Assembly: GCF_020150455.1 (NCBI RefSeq) | Contig: NZ_CP083740.1 | Span: 5,539,001-5,603,000 of the forward strand | DNA: 64,000 nucleotides | From: Bremerella sp. TYQ1 | Lineage (GTDB): Bacteria > Planctomycetota > Planctomycetia > Pirellulales > Pirellulaceae | Direction of reading: 5' to 3' | Part shown: in pieces, positions 18,595 to 27,521 of the stretch | How positions within the stretch are numbered: the first letter of the stretch is position 1 | Layout: each line of letters begins with the position of its first letter | Notes under the pieces: model-generated | Databases searched by the model: none | What the model was told of the DNA's origin: nothing | The model's input: only the letters and a program-made list of their open reading frames with translations | Made by a program: the position numbers and the translations under genes

Positions 18595-19785
18595 ATGAAT
18601 GACGATAAGTCGTTATTGGTAGATGAGTTACCTCACGTAGCGATCTTGGTTGACACCTCTACCGAGTGGGGGCGACGATTGATCCGTGGTGTCACTTCGT
18701 ACGTCGATAAGCAGGGGCCCTGGCGACTATGGATTGAGCCCCGGGGGCAAGACGAGCCCTTTCACCTTCCGGCCGGGTTTGCTGGAGATGGCGTTATCGC
18801 GCGGATTTCGACCCCTTCGCTCGCCGAAGAGCTCTCCCAGGCAGGCATGCCGGTCATCAATATTTCCGGGATTGAGTTATCGGGGAACCAGTTTCCTTGC
18901 GTCACGACCGACTATGAGGCAACCGCTAAGCTGGCGGCCGAACACTTTCTTGATCGTGGATTTCGAGAATTCGCGTACGTTGGTCCTCTTAAACGCCCCT
19001 ACGTCCGGGATCATGCGGCAAGGTTTCGACAGGCTGTGGAAGCAAGTTGCCAAGGAGCTCCATGCCGCATGTTCAACTATGTGCCTGCGTCAATGACTCG
19101 AAGCAGTTGGGGTGGTCGCATGCAGATGCTGGGCGAATGGCTGGCTGACTTGCCGAAACCGATTGGCATTTTTACTTGGGCTACAAGTGCCGGAGCACAA
19201 GTCTTGGACGTTTGCCGTCAACGAGACATCATTGTCCCAGATGAGGTTGCTGTCTTGGCGGGGGATGACGACGAGCTACTGTGCACGGCCACAACGCCTC
19301 CGATGTCTGGCGTTTTGGTTTCTTCCGAGCAGATCGGTCATCGTGCGGCTGAGAGATTAGATACGTTAATGCGAGGTGGTGTTGATGAGGCAGGCACCGA
19401 GCAAATCGGCCCGATTCAAATCAACACGCGTCATTCGACCGAAGCGTTGGCAATCGACGATCCTGAGCTTTCACGTGTTGTTCGCTACATCCGAAGTCAC
19501 GCGTATGAAACGGGGCTAACGGTAGCTGAGGTGTCGGAAGCGACACTCGTAACGCGGCGAGTCCTGGAACGTAAATTTCAGGAGGTGTTCGGTCGAACTC
19601 CATTGACAGAAATTCGACGGCTCCGAATGGCAAGAGTTCGTGACTTGCTGGTGATGACCGATCTTCCGATGTCTAAGATTGCCGCGATGTCAGGCTTCGG
19701 AACCCCAGAGTACATGACGAACGTCTTTCGCGGCGAATACGGAATCGCACCGCTCAAGTACCGCTCTCGTACACGAGCAAGATAG
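18595..19785 (+). CDS. XylR-type transcriptional regulator (LacI-like sensor + AraC DNA-binding domain)
   Basis: A 396-residue protein. Residues about 15-275 form a periplasmic-binding/LacI-like sensor (VAILVDTSTEWGRRLIRGV, DYEATAKLAAEHFLDRGFRE, PDEVAVLAGDDDELLCT). Residues about 290-393 form an AraC-type double helix-turn-helix (LTVAEVSEATLVTRRVLERK, GRTPLTEIRRLRMARVRDLL, MSKIAAMSGFGTPEYMTNVF). E. coli XylR has the same layout and binds D-xylose. In planctomycetes many paralogs sit beside carbohydrate genes, so the ligand here is probably the sugar handled by the divergent symporter/GH2 operon. It starts 227 nt from the divergent DUF1559 gene, and the direct repeats between them are its likely binding site. 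Confidence 0.93.
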   Translation: MNDDKSLLVDELPHVAILVDTSTEWGRRLIRGVTSYVDKQGPWRLWIEPRGQDEPFHLPAGFAGDGVIARISTPSLAEELSQAGMPVINISGIELSGNQFPCVTTDYEATAKLAAEHFLDRGFREFAYVGPLKRPYVRDHAARFRQAVEASCQGAPCRMFNYVPASMTRSSWGGRMQMLGEWLADLPKPIGIFTWATSAGAQVLDVCRQRDIIVPDEVAVLAGDDDELLCTATTPPMSGVLVSSEQIGHRAAERLDTLMRGGVDEAGTEQIGPIQINTRHSTEALAIDDPELSRVVRYIRSHAYETGLTVAEVSEATLVTRRVLERKFQEVFGRTPLTEIRRLRMARVRDLLVMTDLPMSKIAAMSGFGTPEYMTNVFRGEYGIAPLKYRSRTRAR

Positions 19786-19800
19786 ACGATATCGGTATCT

Positions 19801-21240
19801 TTAGGCGATGACGCCCTTCACGACTTTCGCTGGCTCGACGCCTGTTAGCCGCATGTCGAGACCCTGGAACTTGACACTGAAATGTTCGTGATCGATTCCC
19901 AGCAAGTGCAGCATCGTGGCGTGGAGATCGCGAACATGAACGACATCTTGAACTGCGTGATACCCTAAGTCGTCTGTCGCCCCGTAGGTCGTACCGCCTT
20001 TGATCGGGCCCCCTGCCATCCACATACTGAACCCTTTGATGTGATGATCGCGACCAACATCACCTTTGCCGGTTTGCGACATCGGTGTACGGCCAAATTC
20101 GCCACCCCAAATGATCAGCGTGTCTTCCAGCATTCCCCGCTGCTTAAGATCAGTCAACAACGCATACGTTGGCTTGTCGGTGAGGCCACTACAGACATCC
20201 ATATACTTATTCAGCCCACCATGATGGTCCCAACCTCGGTGGTAGAGATGAATAAACCGGACGCCCCGTTCAGCAAGACGACGAGCGAGCAAGCAATTTG
20301 AGGCGTACGAACCATCACCGGGAGTAGCACCGTACATGTCGAGGATGCTCTGCGGTTCGTCGGACATGTCGGTTAGTTCAGGGACCGACATTTGCATCCG
20401 GAAAGCCATTTCATAGGCCGCAATCCGGCTCGCAATTTCGGGGTCGCTATGCGCGGCTTGGCGGTGACGATTCAGATCGCCGATTGCATCAACAAGTCGC
20501 CGTTGCTGCGAAGCATTTACACCGTTGGGATTTCGAACATAGTTCACCGGATCGCCGGTCGAACTAAATTCAACGCCTTGGTACTTGCTCGGCAGGAATC
20601 CGCTTGCCCATTGGCGCGAAGCGATTGGTTGAGGATTTCTTCCGCCAACGCTGCTGAGCACGACGAACCCAGGAAGTTCGTCGGTCTCGGAGCCAATTCC
20701 GTAATTGACCCAAGCACCCATCGAAGGACGACCACTGATGACCGTCCCCGTATTCATAAATGTGTGAGCGGGATCATGGTTGATTTGTTCGGTTACCATC
20801 GAGCGGACGATGCAGATATCATCGGCCATCTTGGCATGCCAAGGAAGGTAATCGCTGATTTCCTGTCCGTTACTTCCGTACTTGCGAAACTTGGATATTG
20901 TCCCGAGGCATTTCAGTTCTTTCCCTTGGAGCTGAGCGATCGGCTGACCTTCGGTATACGAAGTAGGAAATGCCTTGCCGTTCATCTCGGATAGCTTCGG
21001 TTTATGGTCGAAGGTTTCCAGATGGGACGGACCGCCTGACATGCAGAGGAAGATGACTCGCTTGACTCTCTGCGGCAGATTCGGAAGCCCTGGCTGACCG
21101 GGGATTCCGCTCGATTCGCCCGTTTTGGCGGCAAGTCCATCGCGTGCGAGAAGTGAACTTAACGCAGCGGAACCCAGGCCAACACCTGCTTGAGACAGGA
21201 ACGTACGTCGATTTAATTGCATAGGATGAAAATCAGACAT
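19801..21240 (-). CDS. DUF1501 domain protein (Tat-exported sulfatase-fold protein)
   Basis: A 479-residue protein with a twin-arginine signal (NRRTFLSQAGVGLGSAALS). The DUF1501 hallmarks are VKRVIFLCMSGGPSHLETFD near the N-terminus, GRPSMGAWVNYGIGS, and the C-terminal block IIWGGEFGRTPMSQTGKGD then GRDHHIKGFSMWMAGG. The family is related to alkaline phosphatase/sulfatase folds and is almost confined to planctomycetes and relatives; the reaction is unknown. It is the last gene of the ECF-sigma/FecR/DUF1553/DUF1501 cluster, 15 nt after the DUF1553 gene. DUF1501 and DUF1553 proteins nearly always occur as such a pair and are presumed to work together in the periplasm. Confidence 0.95.
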   Translation of the reverse strand: MSDFHPMQLNRRTFLSQAGVGLGSAALSSLLARDGLAAKTGESSGIPGQPGLPNLPQRVKRVIFLCMSGGPSHLETFDHKPKLSEMNGKAFPTSYTEGQPIAQLQGKELKCLGTISKFRKYGSNGQEISDYLPWHAKMADDICIVRSMVTEQINHDPAHTFMNTGTVISGRPSMGAWVNYGIGSETDELPGFVVLSSVGGRNPQPIASRQWASGFLPSKYQGVEFSSTGDPVNYVRNPNGVNASQQRRLVDAIGDLNRHRQAAHSDPEIASRIAAYEMAFRMQMSVPELTDMSDEPQSILDMYGATPGDGSYASNCLLARRLAERGVRFIHLYHRGWDHHGGLNKYMDVCSGLTDKPTYALLTDLKQRGMLEDTLIIWGGEFGRTPMSQTGKGDVGRDHHIKGFSMWMAGGPIKGGTTYGATDDLGYHAVQDVVHVRDLHATMLHLLGIDHEHFSVKFQGLDMRLTGVEPAKVVKGVIA

Positions 21241-21255
21241 GTTCTGTTTCGCTTG

Positions 21256-23598
21256 TTAGTTTCGTGTGATGAACTCGTCGAGATTGAAAATGACTCGGGC
21301 CACTTGCGTCCACGCTGCAAGCTCGGCCACTTCCAACGAGTTGTCGGTAGGCTTCAACCCAATTTCCAATAGTTTGGCAGCCGCTTCTGTATCGTCGCGA
21401 TAAGTTTCGCGATTGTCGTTGAGGATTTGAAGAAGGATCTCCCGTTCGTCCGAATCGGGCGTACGAGAAAGAGCCAGCTCAAATGCCGCATCGAGACAGG
21501 CATCATCGGTTTTCGAATCTTGCGACAGGATGCGCGTTGCGAATTGACGCGCGGCTTCGATGTAGGTCGGATCGTTCAGAAGCACAAGTGCGGCTAATGG
21601 TGTATTGGAACGGGCACGTTCGACCGTGCATTCTTCCCGAGTCGGTGCGTCGAATGCCTTTAAGCTAGGATGCAAAAATTGACGCTGCCAATGCACATAA
21701 ACCCCACGTCGCCACTGACGGTCGTCGCTGTGCTGATGGTACTTGCGTTGTGGGAAGTTGAGATGCCGATAGTAACCGTCTGGTTGGTAAGGTTTGACGC
21801 TCGGTCCGCCATATTCCAAATTTAAAAGGCCGCTGACCGCCAACGCATTGTCGCGAATCATTTCGGCAGGCAGTCGATGTCGTGTTTGGTGCGTGTAAAA
21901 GCGATTGTAAGGATCGGCCTGGCGTATTGTCGGACTTGTGTCAGACGATTGTTGATAAGCCGATGTCATCACCATTTGTTTCACGATTCGCTTGATATCC
22001 CATCCATGGGAATAGAAGTCGATGGCAAGGTGATCGAGCAACTCGGGATGTACTGGTGGTTCTCCTTGCCCACCAAAGTCTCCGAGACTAGAAGACAAGC
22101 CGACGCCGTATAACAGATACCACAGACGGTTAACGAACACTCTAGCGGTAAGTCCGCCTGATCCTTGTTCGGGATCGACCAGCCAGTTGGCCAAATCAAG
22201 ACGCGTCGCCCGGTCGTCGGAGGCGTTCACACTTCCCATGAACGTTGGAATCGAAGGTGTCACAATCTCGCCGCTGTCGTCAAGCCAGTTACCGCGGGGA
22301 AGAACTCGCATAACACGGGGCTCGACCGATTCGGTGACCATTGTCAGTCGGGCCGATTTATTTAGAGCCTCGATCTGCTTTTGGAGTCGTTTGGTTTCTT
22401 GCTCGTCCGTTTCCTTCGCTTTAGAAAGTTCCGATTCGAGTTGGGCGAGTTGATCGCGCTCACGCTTCGAGAGCACTTTGATTTCTGGGGGACGCTTCGT
22501 AGGAAGTGAATTCGTTCCAACTTTAAAATGCTTCGCTTCATCGACGTCGGCGAAGAAGGAGGCCAGCGAGTAAAAATCTGTGATCGTGTAGGGGTCATAC
22601 TTATGAGTATGGCACTGGGCACAACCAACGGTGGCACCCATCCAGACCTGCGATACGTTCCGAACGCGATCGGCTGCATAGATGGCCAGGTATTCTTTTT
22701 CCTGGAGTCCCCCTTCGTGGGTCGTTTGCAGCAAGCGGTTGTAGCCTGAGGCGATCTTTTGATCGATCGTACTATTCGGCAGAAGATCACCAGCCAGTTG
22801 TTCGCGGGTAAATTGATCGAACGGCAGATTGTCGTTGAACGCATCCAGTACGTAATCTCGGTATGGCGAGATGTTGTGGTCCTGATCGCCGTGATACCCA
22901 ACGGTGTCGGCGAAGCGAACCAAGTCGAGCCAATACATGGCCATCCGTTCGCCGTAACGATCCGAGGCAAGCAGACGATCTACGACTTTCTCAAATGCGT
23001 TCGGCGAATCATCTTCGACAAATGCCTGAACTTCCTCAGGTGTCGGTGGAAGTCCCGTAAGGTCGAATGTGACACGTCGAATAAGCGTAACTTTGTCTGC
23101 CGCTGGAGAAGGTTTGTAACCTTCGGATTCCATCTTGGCCAACAGAAACTGGTCGATGTCGCTGGTGGGCCAGCTGCTGTTTTTTACTTCCGGTAAGGGA
23201 TGGGAACGAGGAGGAACATACGCCCAGTGCTTGTCGTATTGAGCTCCCTCTTCGATCCATCGTTTCAATGTCGCGATGTTCTCGGCAGAAAGCTTTTTGC
23301 CGGAATCAGCCGGAGGCATCACTTCGTCATGATCAGCAATGATTCGAGCAAAGAACTCGCTCGATTCTGGATCTCCAGGAACGATCGCGTAGTCTTTGGC
23401 AGCCTCTTCTTCATCAAAACGTAGATCTGCTTTCCGGTGGTCTGGATCAGGACCGTGGCAATAGAAGCAGTTTTCCGAAAGTATCGGGCGAACGTCTCGA
23501 TTGTAGTCGATCGGCTTTTCCGCCACTGCGGTACCTTCGACGAAAGCACACAGGAGGGCAACCAGCAGAACAATCAAACGTGGGAACATGCGGATCAT
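21256..23598 (-). CDS. Planctomycete cytochrome-c-like PSD1 protein (DUF1549 + DUF1553)
   Basis: A 780-residue exported protein with a signal peptide (FPRLIVLLVALLCAF, cleavage near AVA-EK). Order: planctomycete cytochrome c domain (about 30-95) with haem motif CFYCHGPDPDHRKADLR; DUF1549 (about 145-350) with a second CxxCH (CAQCHTHKYDP); a coiled-coil linker (about 375-415, alternating Glu/Lys/Gln); then DUF1553 (about 465-735) with RVFVNRLWYLLYGVGL, LAIDFYSHGWDIKRIVKQM and RHRLPAEMIRDNALAVSGLL. The protein probably binds covalent haem in the periplasm; the reaction is unknown, with links to polysaccharide breakdown proposed. It lies between the FecR/LamG gene (27 nt gap) and DUF1501 (15 nt gap). 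Confidence 0.95.
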   Translation of the reverse strand: MIRMFPRLIVLLVALLCAFVEGTAVAEKPIDYNRDVRPILSENCFYCHGPDPDHRKADLRFDEEEAAKDYAIVPGDPESSEFFARIIADHDEVMPPADSGKKLSAENIATLKRWIEEGAQYDKHWAYVPPRSHPLPEVKNSSWPTSDIDQFLLAKMESEGYKPSPAADKVTLIRRVTFDLTGLPPTPEEVQAFVEDDSPNAFEKVVDRLLASDRYGERMAMYWLDLVRFADTVGYHGDQDHNISPYRDYVLDAFNDNLPFDQFTREQLAGDLLPNSTIDQKIASGYNRLLQTTHEGGLQEKEYLAIYAADRVRNVSQVWMGATVGCAQCHTHKYDPYTITDFYSLASFFADVDEAKHFKVGTNSLPTKRPPEIKVLSKRERDQLAQLESELSKAKETDEQETKRLQKQIEALNKSARLTMVTESVEPRVMRVLPRGNWLDDSGEIVTPSIPTFMGSVNASDDRATRLDLANWLVDPEQGSGGLTARVFVNRLWYLLYGVGLSSSLGDFGGQGEPPVHPELLDHLAIDFYSHGWDIKRIVKQMVMTSAYQQSSDTSPTIRQADPYNRFYTHQTRHRLPAEMIRDNALAVSGLLNLEYGGPSVKPYQPDGYYRHLNFPQRKYHQHSDDRQWRRGVYVHWQRQFLHPSLKAFDAPTREECTVERARSNTPLAALVLLNDPTYIEAARQFATRILSQDSKTDDACLDAAFELALSRTPDSDEREILLQILNDNRETYRDDTEAAAKLLEIGLKPTDNSLEVAELAAWTQVARVIFNLDEFITRN

Positions 23599-23625
23599 GG
23601 CAGGGTGTTCGGCTAAAAGGATCGA

Positions 23626-25239
23626 TTAGGACTGAGGAGTGCCTGCGATTGTTTCGAAGTGGCGACGAACTTGTTGTTCGGTCAGCGCCTTCGTATAGAT
23701 CGCAACTTCGTCAATTTGCCCCTCGAACTGGCGCATTGGTCGGTAGGAGTCGAGTTGTCCAAGTACCACTTCATAGGAAGCATTGTCGTCAAAATCGAGG
23801 TCATCGAGAATGAACTGAAGCTCGCCATTGCAGTACAAGCGAATGGAGTCCAGCGTTCTTACGGCTACGACATGCGTCCAGACGCCAGGCGTACATGAAT
23901 TCGGACTGAATACATTGATTCCCCCTTCATAGGTCGTCGGTGGGTAGCGAAAGAGGGTACGGATCGTTGCTGGTCGATGGACAACATTCGTTTGGTTCGC
24001 ATATTCGATCATATACAGATGGCTCTCCTTCGTTGGATCCATCTGTTCGACAGGCAGCAATCCAATGAATGTGCCCCAGTGCATTCGATCCGCACGAACC
24101 CAAAATTCGACGGAAAAATCGCGAGCGTTGATTCCTTCGATCGGTTCGGAAATTCCGAGATAGCGAGACTTGTTGCTTTTGGAGAATTCGATTCTCCCTT
24201 GTGCTACTTCGATGGATTGACCTTCGGAAGAATGAATCTGGCCATGGTATCGATCCGACATATGGTTTCGGACGCGATCGCCAAGCAGATCACCATCTTC
24301 AAATCGCCAATAAAGAAGCGGGTTGTCTGCTTTGACAAGTTCAGCGTAGCGATCGGTTGAATTCAGGTAGAGGTCGTCAACCGGCAGCACATCGACACGG
24401 TCTACGTTTGAAAAGTCTTTCGCGATAACTTCCAACTTTCCTGCGGCAAAACTAGCGGAGTGGGAAGAAGCAATCAACTCGTTGACGAGTGTGTCTCCGG
24501 AAGGGCCCAGTAAAGAAGCCATCACTTCACCACGAAAGACATCGATGTCCTCGCGGTCGTTGGTGACCCGACAAACGAATTCACTTGGTCCATTCGCAAC
24601 TGCGGATACTGGACCGTTAAGCGAAAATGTCTCGGCGTTGGGAGGTGTCACCACCCCTGCTTGCCCGCTAAGTAATGTCGCCTGATGTTCGGAAAGCAGA
24701 TGGATCTCGGCGGGGCCAATCAGCTGAACGCGAACGCCGGAGAGAAACTCGAGTTGAAGATCACCACGATTTAACCGCAACGCGCCTGGCTTGACTCGAT
24801 CGCCAACTCTCAGCGGGGACTCCGAGTCAGACGTTTCGCTACGATTGGTGACAATAGCGATGGGACCTTGGCCGATCAGTTCTGTTTCGGTGAACTTCAG
24901 CATTGGATCGCCGAAAAGAGCAACTTTCCATTGATCGATCAGAAGCAAGTTGGAAATCCCCAGCAGTACGAGCACTGAAAGAGCAATCGCCAAAGCGGTG
25001 CTCCATTTGCGCGATGCATGACGGACTTCTTTCAAGTTGATTTCTGGATATGAGCCGAGCTGGTTTTCAATTTCGCTATCGAGTGCCGACTGCTCCACGT
25101 AAGCCTGACGGAAGGCGTCATCCGAAGTGAGGCGATTTTCCAGCTCAGAGAACTCTTGCTCCGAAAGCAGATCATCCCTAAGACGATCCATCGCCTGGCG
25201 AGCTTCGCGTTCGAGTTGAAGTGTCAGTCGGTCGGTCAT
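23626..25239 (-). CDS. FecR-like anti-sigma/transmembrane protein with LamG domain
   Basis: A 537-residue protein. The N-terminal ~70 cytoplasmic residues (LTSDDAFRQAYVEQSALDSE) resemble the anti-sigma helical region. A single transmembrane segment follows (STALAIALSVLVLLGISNLL, about residues 74-95). A FecR-type beta domain (about 135-270) holds LRVGDRVKPGALRLNRGDLQ and GPAEIHLLSEHQATLLSGQA. A LamG/concanavalin-like domain (about 305-530) holds VEFWVRADRM, GVWTHVVAVRTLDSIRLYCN and QIDEVAIYTKALTEQQVRRH. It likely holds the ECF sigma factor encoded 18 nt upstream at the membrane and senses a periplasmic glycan or protein through LamG. The fusion of FecR with LamG is common in planctomycetes. 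Confidence 0.9.
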   Translation of the reverse strand: MTDRLTLQLEREARQAMDRLRDDLLSEQEFSELENRLTSDDAFRQAYVEQSALDSEIENQLGSYPEINLKEVRHASRKWSTALAIALSVLVLLGISNLLLIDQWKVALFGDPMLKFTETELIGQGPIAIVTNRSETSDSESPLRVGDRVKPGALRLNRGDLQLEFLSGVRVQLIGPAEIHLLSEHQATLLSGQAGVVTPPNAETFSLNGPVSAVANGPSEFVCRVTNDREDIDVFRGEVMASLLGPSGDTLVNELIASSHSASFAAGKLEVIAKDFSNVDRVDVLPVDDLYLNSTDRYAELVKADNPLLYWRFEDGDLLGDRVRNHMSDRYHGQIHSSEGQSIEVAQGRIEFSKSNKSRYLGISEPIEGINARDFSVEFWVRADRMHWGTFIGLLPVEQMDPTKESHLYMIEYANQTNVVHRPATIRTLFRYPPTTYEGGINVFSPNSCTPGVWTHVVAVRTLDSIRLYCNGELQFILDDLDFDDNASYEVVLGQLDSYRPMRQFEGQIDEVAIYTKALTEQQVRRHFETIAGTPQS

Positions 25240-25257
25240 ACTACGCTTTTGTCCAGA

Positions 25258-25794
25258 CTATTCTTCTACCGTAGCGATACGGCGACGGACACATTGAGCT
25301 AACTTGTCACGTATTCGATCTAATCGGCGATAAAGGGTTTTCGCCGTTGTATTCATTTTTGTTGCTAGTTCGCCGATCGTCGTATTGGAGTCGTAGCGAG
25401 ATCGAAGCAACGCAACGTCACCACTTACCAACGATTCCATGCACTTCAGAAGTGCTTTGCTTCGCAGGTCCAATTTGTCCTGTGAAGCGGCATGGGTGTC
25501 CGCGATCGCTTGCATGGCGCTCTCGGAAAACACCATGCGATCTCGAGCCACTTTACGACGCTGTTTCAGAGACTCGAAATAAGCAAATTTCTGAGCCCAC
25601 GGCAGAAATTCGCGCTCGTGATCGAACTCGTCGAACTTCTCCCAAAGCACAATCGCTGTGGCCTGCCAAACTTCTTCCGCATCGTCGATTCTTGGCAGCA
25701 ATGATCGGATGTAGCGCATCAAGGGACGCTCGTATTTGACGATCATTTCGACAAAGGATGTCGGGTCACGCTGTTCAGAACGAGATTCTGCCAT
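25258..25794 (-). CDS. ECF RNA polymerase sigma factor (Rhodopirellula/Verrucomicrobium subfamily)
   Basis: A 178-residue protein with sigma region 2 (ERPLMRYIRSLLPRIDDAEE, then VWQATAIVLWEKFDEFDHER and FLPWAQKFAYFESLKQRRK) and region 4 (ALLKCMESLVSGDVALLRSR, TIGELATKMNTTAKTLYRRL as the helix-turn-helix). Region 3 is absent, as in all ECF factors. It heads a leftward operon with FecR/LamG, DUF1553 and DUF1501 genes at gaps of 18, 27 and 15 nt, so it probably autoregulates this set. A second ECF gene of the same subfamily lies at 28853. Confidence 0.93.
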   Translation of the reverse strand: MAESRSEQRDPTSFVEMIVKYERPLMRYIRSLLPRIDDAEEVWQATAIVLWEKFDEFDHEREFLPWAQKFAYFESLKQRRKVARDRMVFSESAMQAIADTHAASQDKLDLRSKALLKCMESLVSGDVALLRSRYDSNTTIGELATKMNTTAKTLYRRLDRIRDKLAQCVRRRIATVEE

Positions 25795-26103
25795 GAATAG
25801 ACGGTAGGCGGGTCGGAAGGGAGGAATCTGTCACACTAGTTATTCTACCGGTGGCACCAGAATTCCCCGCACGTTTTTCGATGACGACCACGCTTTTCGT
25901 TTAAAACACACCGCGTAGGTCGTTGGCGAAAGGGCCGATTTATGGCAATTCATGTTGCCGTAAATAGTGACTCGAAAAGTGTTTATGCCGATCGCTAAGT
26001 TCCTGATAGATACTAGTTCGACCGCTTGGCAAGAAAAAATCGCTTTCCATTTTGGCAGATGGAAAGCGATTCAGGCGGCATTAACTTGGGACCTTCTCTA
26101 GGG
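25795..26103. other. Intergenic region: ECF operon promoter and sulfatase terminator
   Basis: About 310 bases. The right part carries the sulfatase terminator (26034-26071). The left part, upstream of the ECF sigma gene, should hold its promoter. No gene seen. Confidence 0.5.
26034..26071 (-). terminator. Rho-independent terminator of the sulfatase gene
   Basis: A perfect 13-bp inverted repeat (AATCGCTTTCCAT and its complement) with an 8-nt loop. Read on the minus strand it is followed directly by a run of T (TTTTTTC). It lies 33 nt after the sulfatase stop. Confidence 0.9.
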
Positions 26104-27432
26104 CTATTTTCGCTTAACACCCCACGTTGGAGCCGGGAAATTTGTCTTCCAGGACCTGTACATTTCATGCATACTTCGTGCAGTTTCTGGGTACTTTGAC
26201 GCAAGGTTTTCTTGCTCTTCGGGATCTTTCTGCAGGTCATAAAGCTCCGGTTGGCCGGAACCGCCGGATGCGACGACCAACTTCCAATTGCCATCTCGAA
26301 CGGCCCAATTCGATCCGCTTTTCCAAAACAGCGTCTTGTGTGGAGGCGTCTTCGATTCCCCGGTAAGAAACGGAATCAGGTCGACGCCGTCGAGCGGCTT
26401 GCCACTCGTCTCAGAAACGCCAGCCGCAGCCATTGCTGTCGGAAAGATATCGAGCGCCACCACAGGCTCGTCAATCACTTTGCCTTTGGGCAATCGAGCT
26501 GGCCATTGCATAACAAAGGGAACGCGAATCCCTCCTTCCCATGCCGAGCCCTTTTTGCCTCGCAGCGGCGTGTTGTCATGCCCGGTCGCTCCGCCGTTGT
26601 CATTCAGAAAAATAACGATGGTATTGTCGGCGATCTCTTGTTTCTCGAGTTCATCCAGCACAACGCCCACGGCTCGATCCAACGCAATGGTCATCGCTCG
26701 ATGCTTGGCTTTTCGCGAATCGCTGCCGACCTGGTCCAAATCTGATTGAAGGACATGATTCGGGGTATGGATCGCGTTGAAAGCAACGTACATGAAGAAC
26801 GGTTGATCTTTGCTGTCAGCAATATACTCCGCCGCGGCATGAGCGAGCTCGTCGGTCATGTATTCAAACTTCTCAGGTCGAACCGGTTCGCGATCGCGCA
26901 GCAACTGATTCAAACGGGTAGGTTTCTCTAACGGAAAATAGCTTCGAGCTCCTTGCAGGAAACCATAGAAGTCCGTGAAGCCTCGTTCCATGGGATGAAA
27001 CTTAGGAGCATAGCCCAAGTGCCATTTCCCAAGAGCGATCGTGCGATACCCTGCGTTTTGCATGACATCTGCAATCGTTGTCTCTTCCAGCGGAAGACCG
27101 TTGGTTTCGCTATAAACCGGCGGAATGTTGAACTCGTGGCCAAACCGATTTTGATAACGCCCCGTCAAAAGACCGGCCCGGGAAGGACTGCAAACGGTGC
27201 CGGAAACATACCCGTTGGTGAATCGGATTCCGTTGGCTGCGATCGAGTTTATCCGCGGCGTGGGAAAGAGTTCGGCCCCATGAAGCGAAAACTCGTTGTA
27301 GCCAGCATCGTCGGAAAAGAGGATTACGACATTTGGCTTGGCAGGTTTACTCTCCGCGGCAAAAAGGGAAGTTCCCAGACTAGGGCACGCAAAGATCGCG
27401 GCCGTCAGGCAAGTCAGCAAGAAATTTTTCAT
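26104..27432 (-). CDS. Secreted arylsulfatase-type sulfatase
   Basis: I take the ATG at 27432, where a signal peptide begins (MKNFLLTCLTAAIFACPSLG, cleavage near LFAAES); the longer frame to 27567 adds a Ser/Pro-rich stretch unlike a real N-terminus. The 442-residue protein has the type I sulfatase signature CSPSRAGLLTGR, with Cys81 to be converted to formylglycine. Metal and substrate motifs are VVILFSDDAGYNE, the GKWHLGY motif and NDNGGATGHDNTPLRGKKG. It removes sulfate esters, probably from algal or animal polysaccharides. It is 89 nt downstream of an ECF-sigma/FecR pair in the same direction and ends with a strong terminator, so it is likely their target. A maturation enzyme is not in this window. 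Confidence 0.93.
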   Translation of the reverse strand: MKNFLLTCLTAAIFACPSLGTSLFAAESKPAKPNVVILFSDDAGYNEFSLHGAELFPTPRINSIAANGIRFTNGYVSGTVCSPSRAGLLTGRYQNRFGHEFNIPPVYSETNGLPLEETTIADVMQNAGYRTIALGKWHLGYAPKFHPMERGFTDFYGFLQGARSYFPLEKPTRLNQLLRDREPVRPEKFEYMTDELAHAAAEYIADSKDQPFFMYVAFNAIHTPNHVLQSDLDQVGSDSRKAKHRAMTIALDRAVGVVLDELEKQEIADNTIVIFLNDNGGATGHDNTPLRGKKGSAWEGGIRVPFVMQWPARLPKGKVIDEPVVALDIFPTAMAAAGVSETSGKPLDGVDLIPFLTGESKTPPHKTLFWKSGSNWAVRDGNWKLVVASGGSGQPELYDLQKDPEEQENLASKYPETARSMHEMYRSWKTNFPAPTWGVKRK

Positions 27433-27521
27433 GAACGTGGCACCTTGAGACGGGAAAGCTTGGATGGCCGGCAAGTCCGGAAAGTTACTGTGGCTGGGAA
27501 AAGCGTTGGATGGTGAATGCG

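Noticed and set aside
20392..20994. 200-residue plus-strand frame
   Set aside because: Inside the DUF1501 gene on the other strand; DUF1501 is well supported.
26953..27516. 187-residue plus-strand frame
   Set aside because: Complement of the sulfatase catalytic region; no motif or ribosome site.
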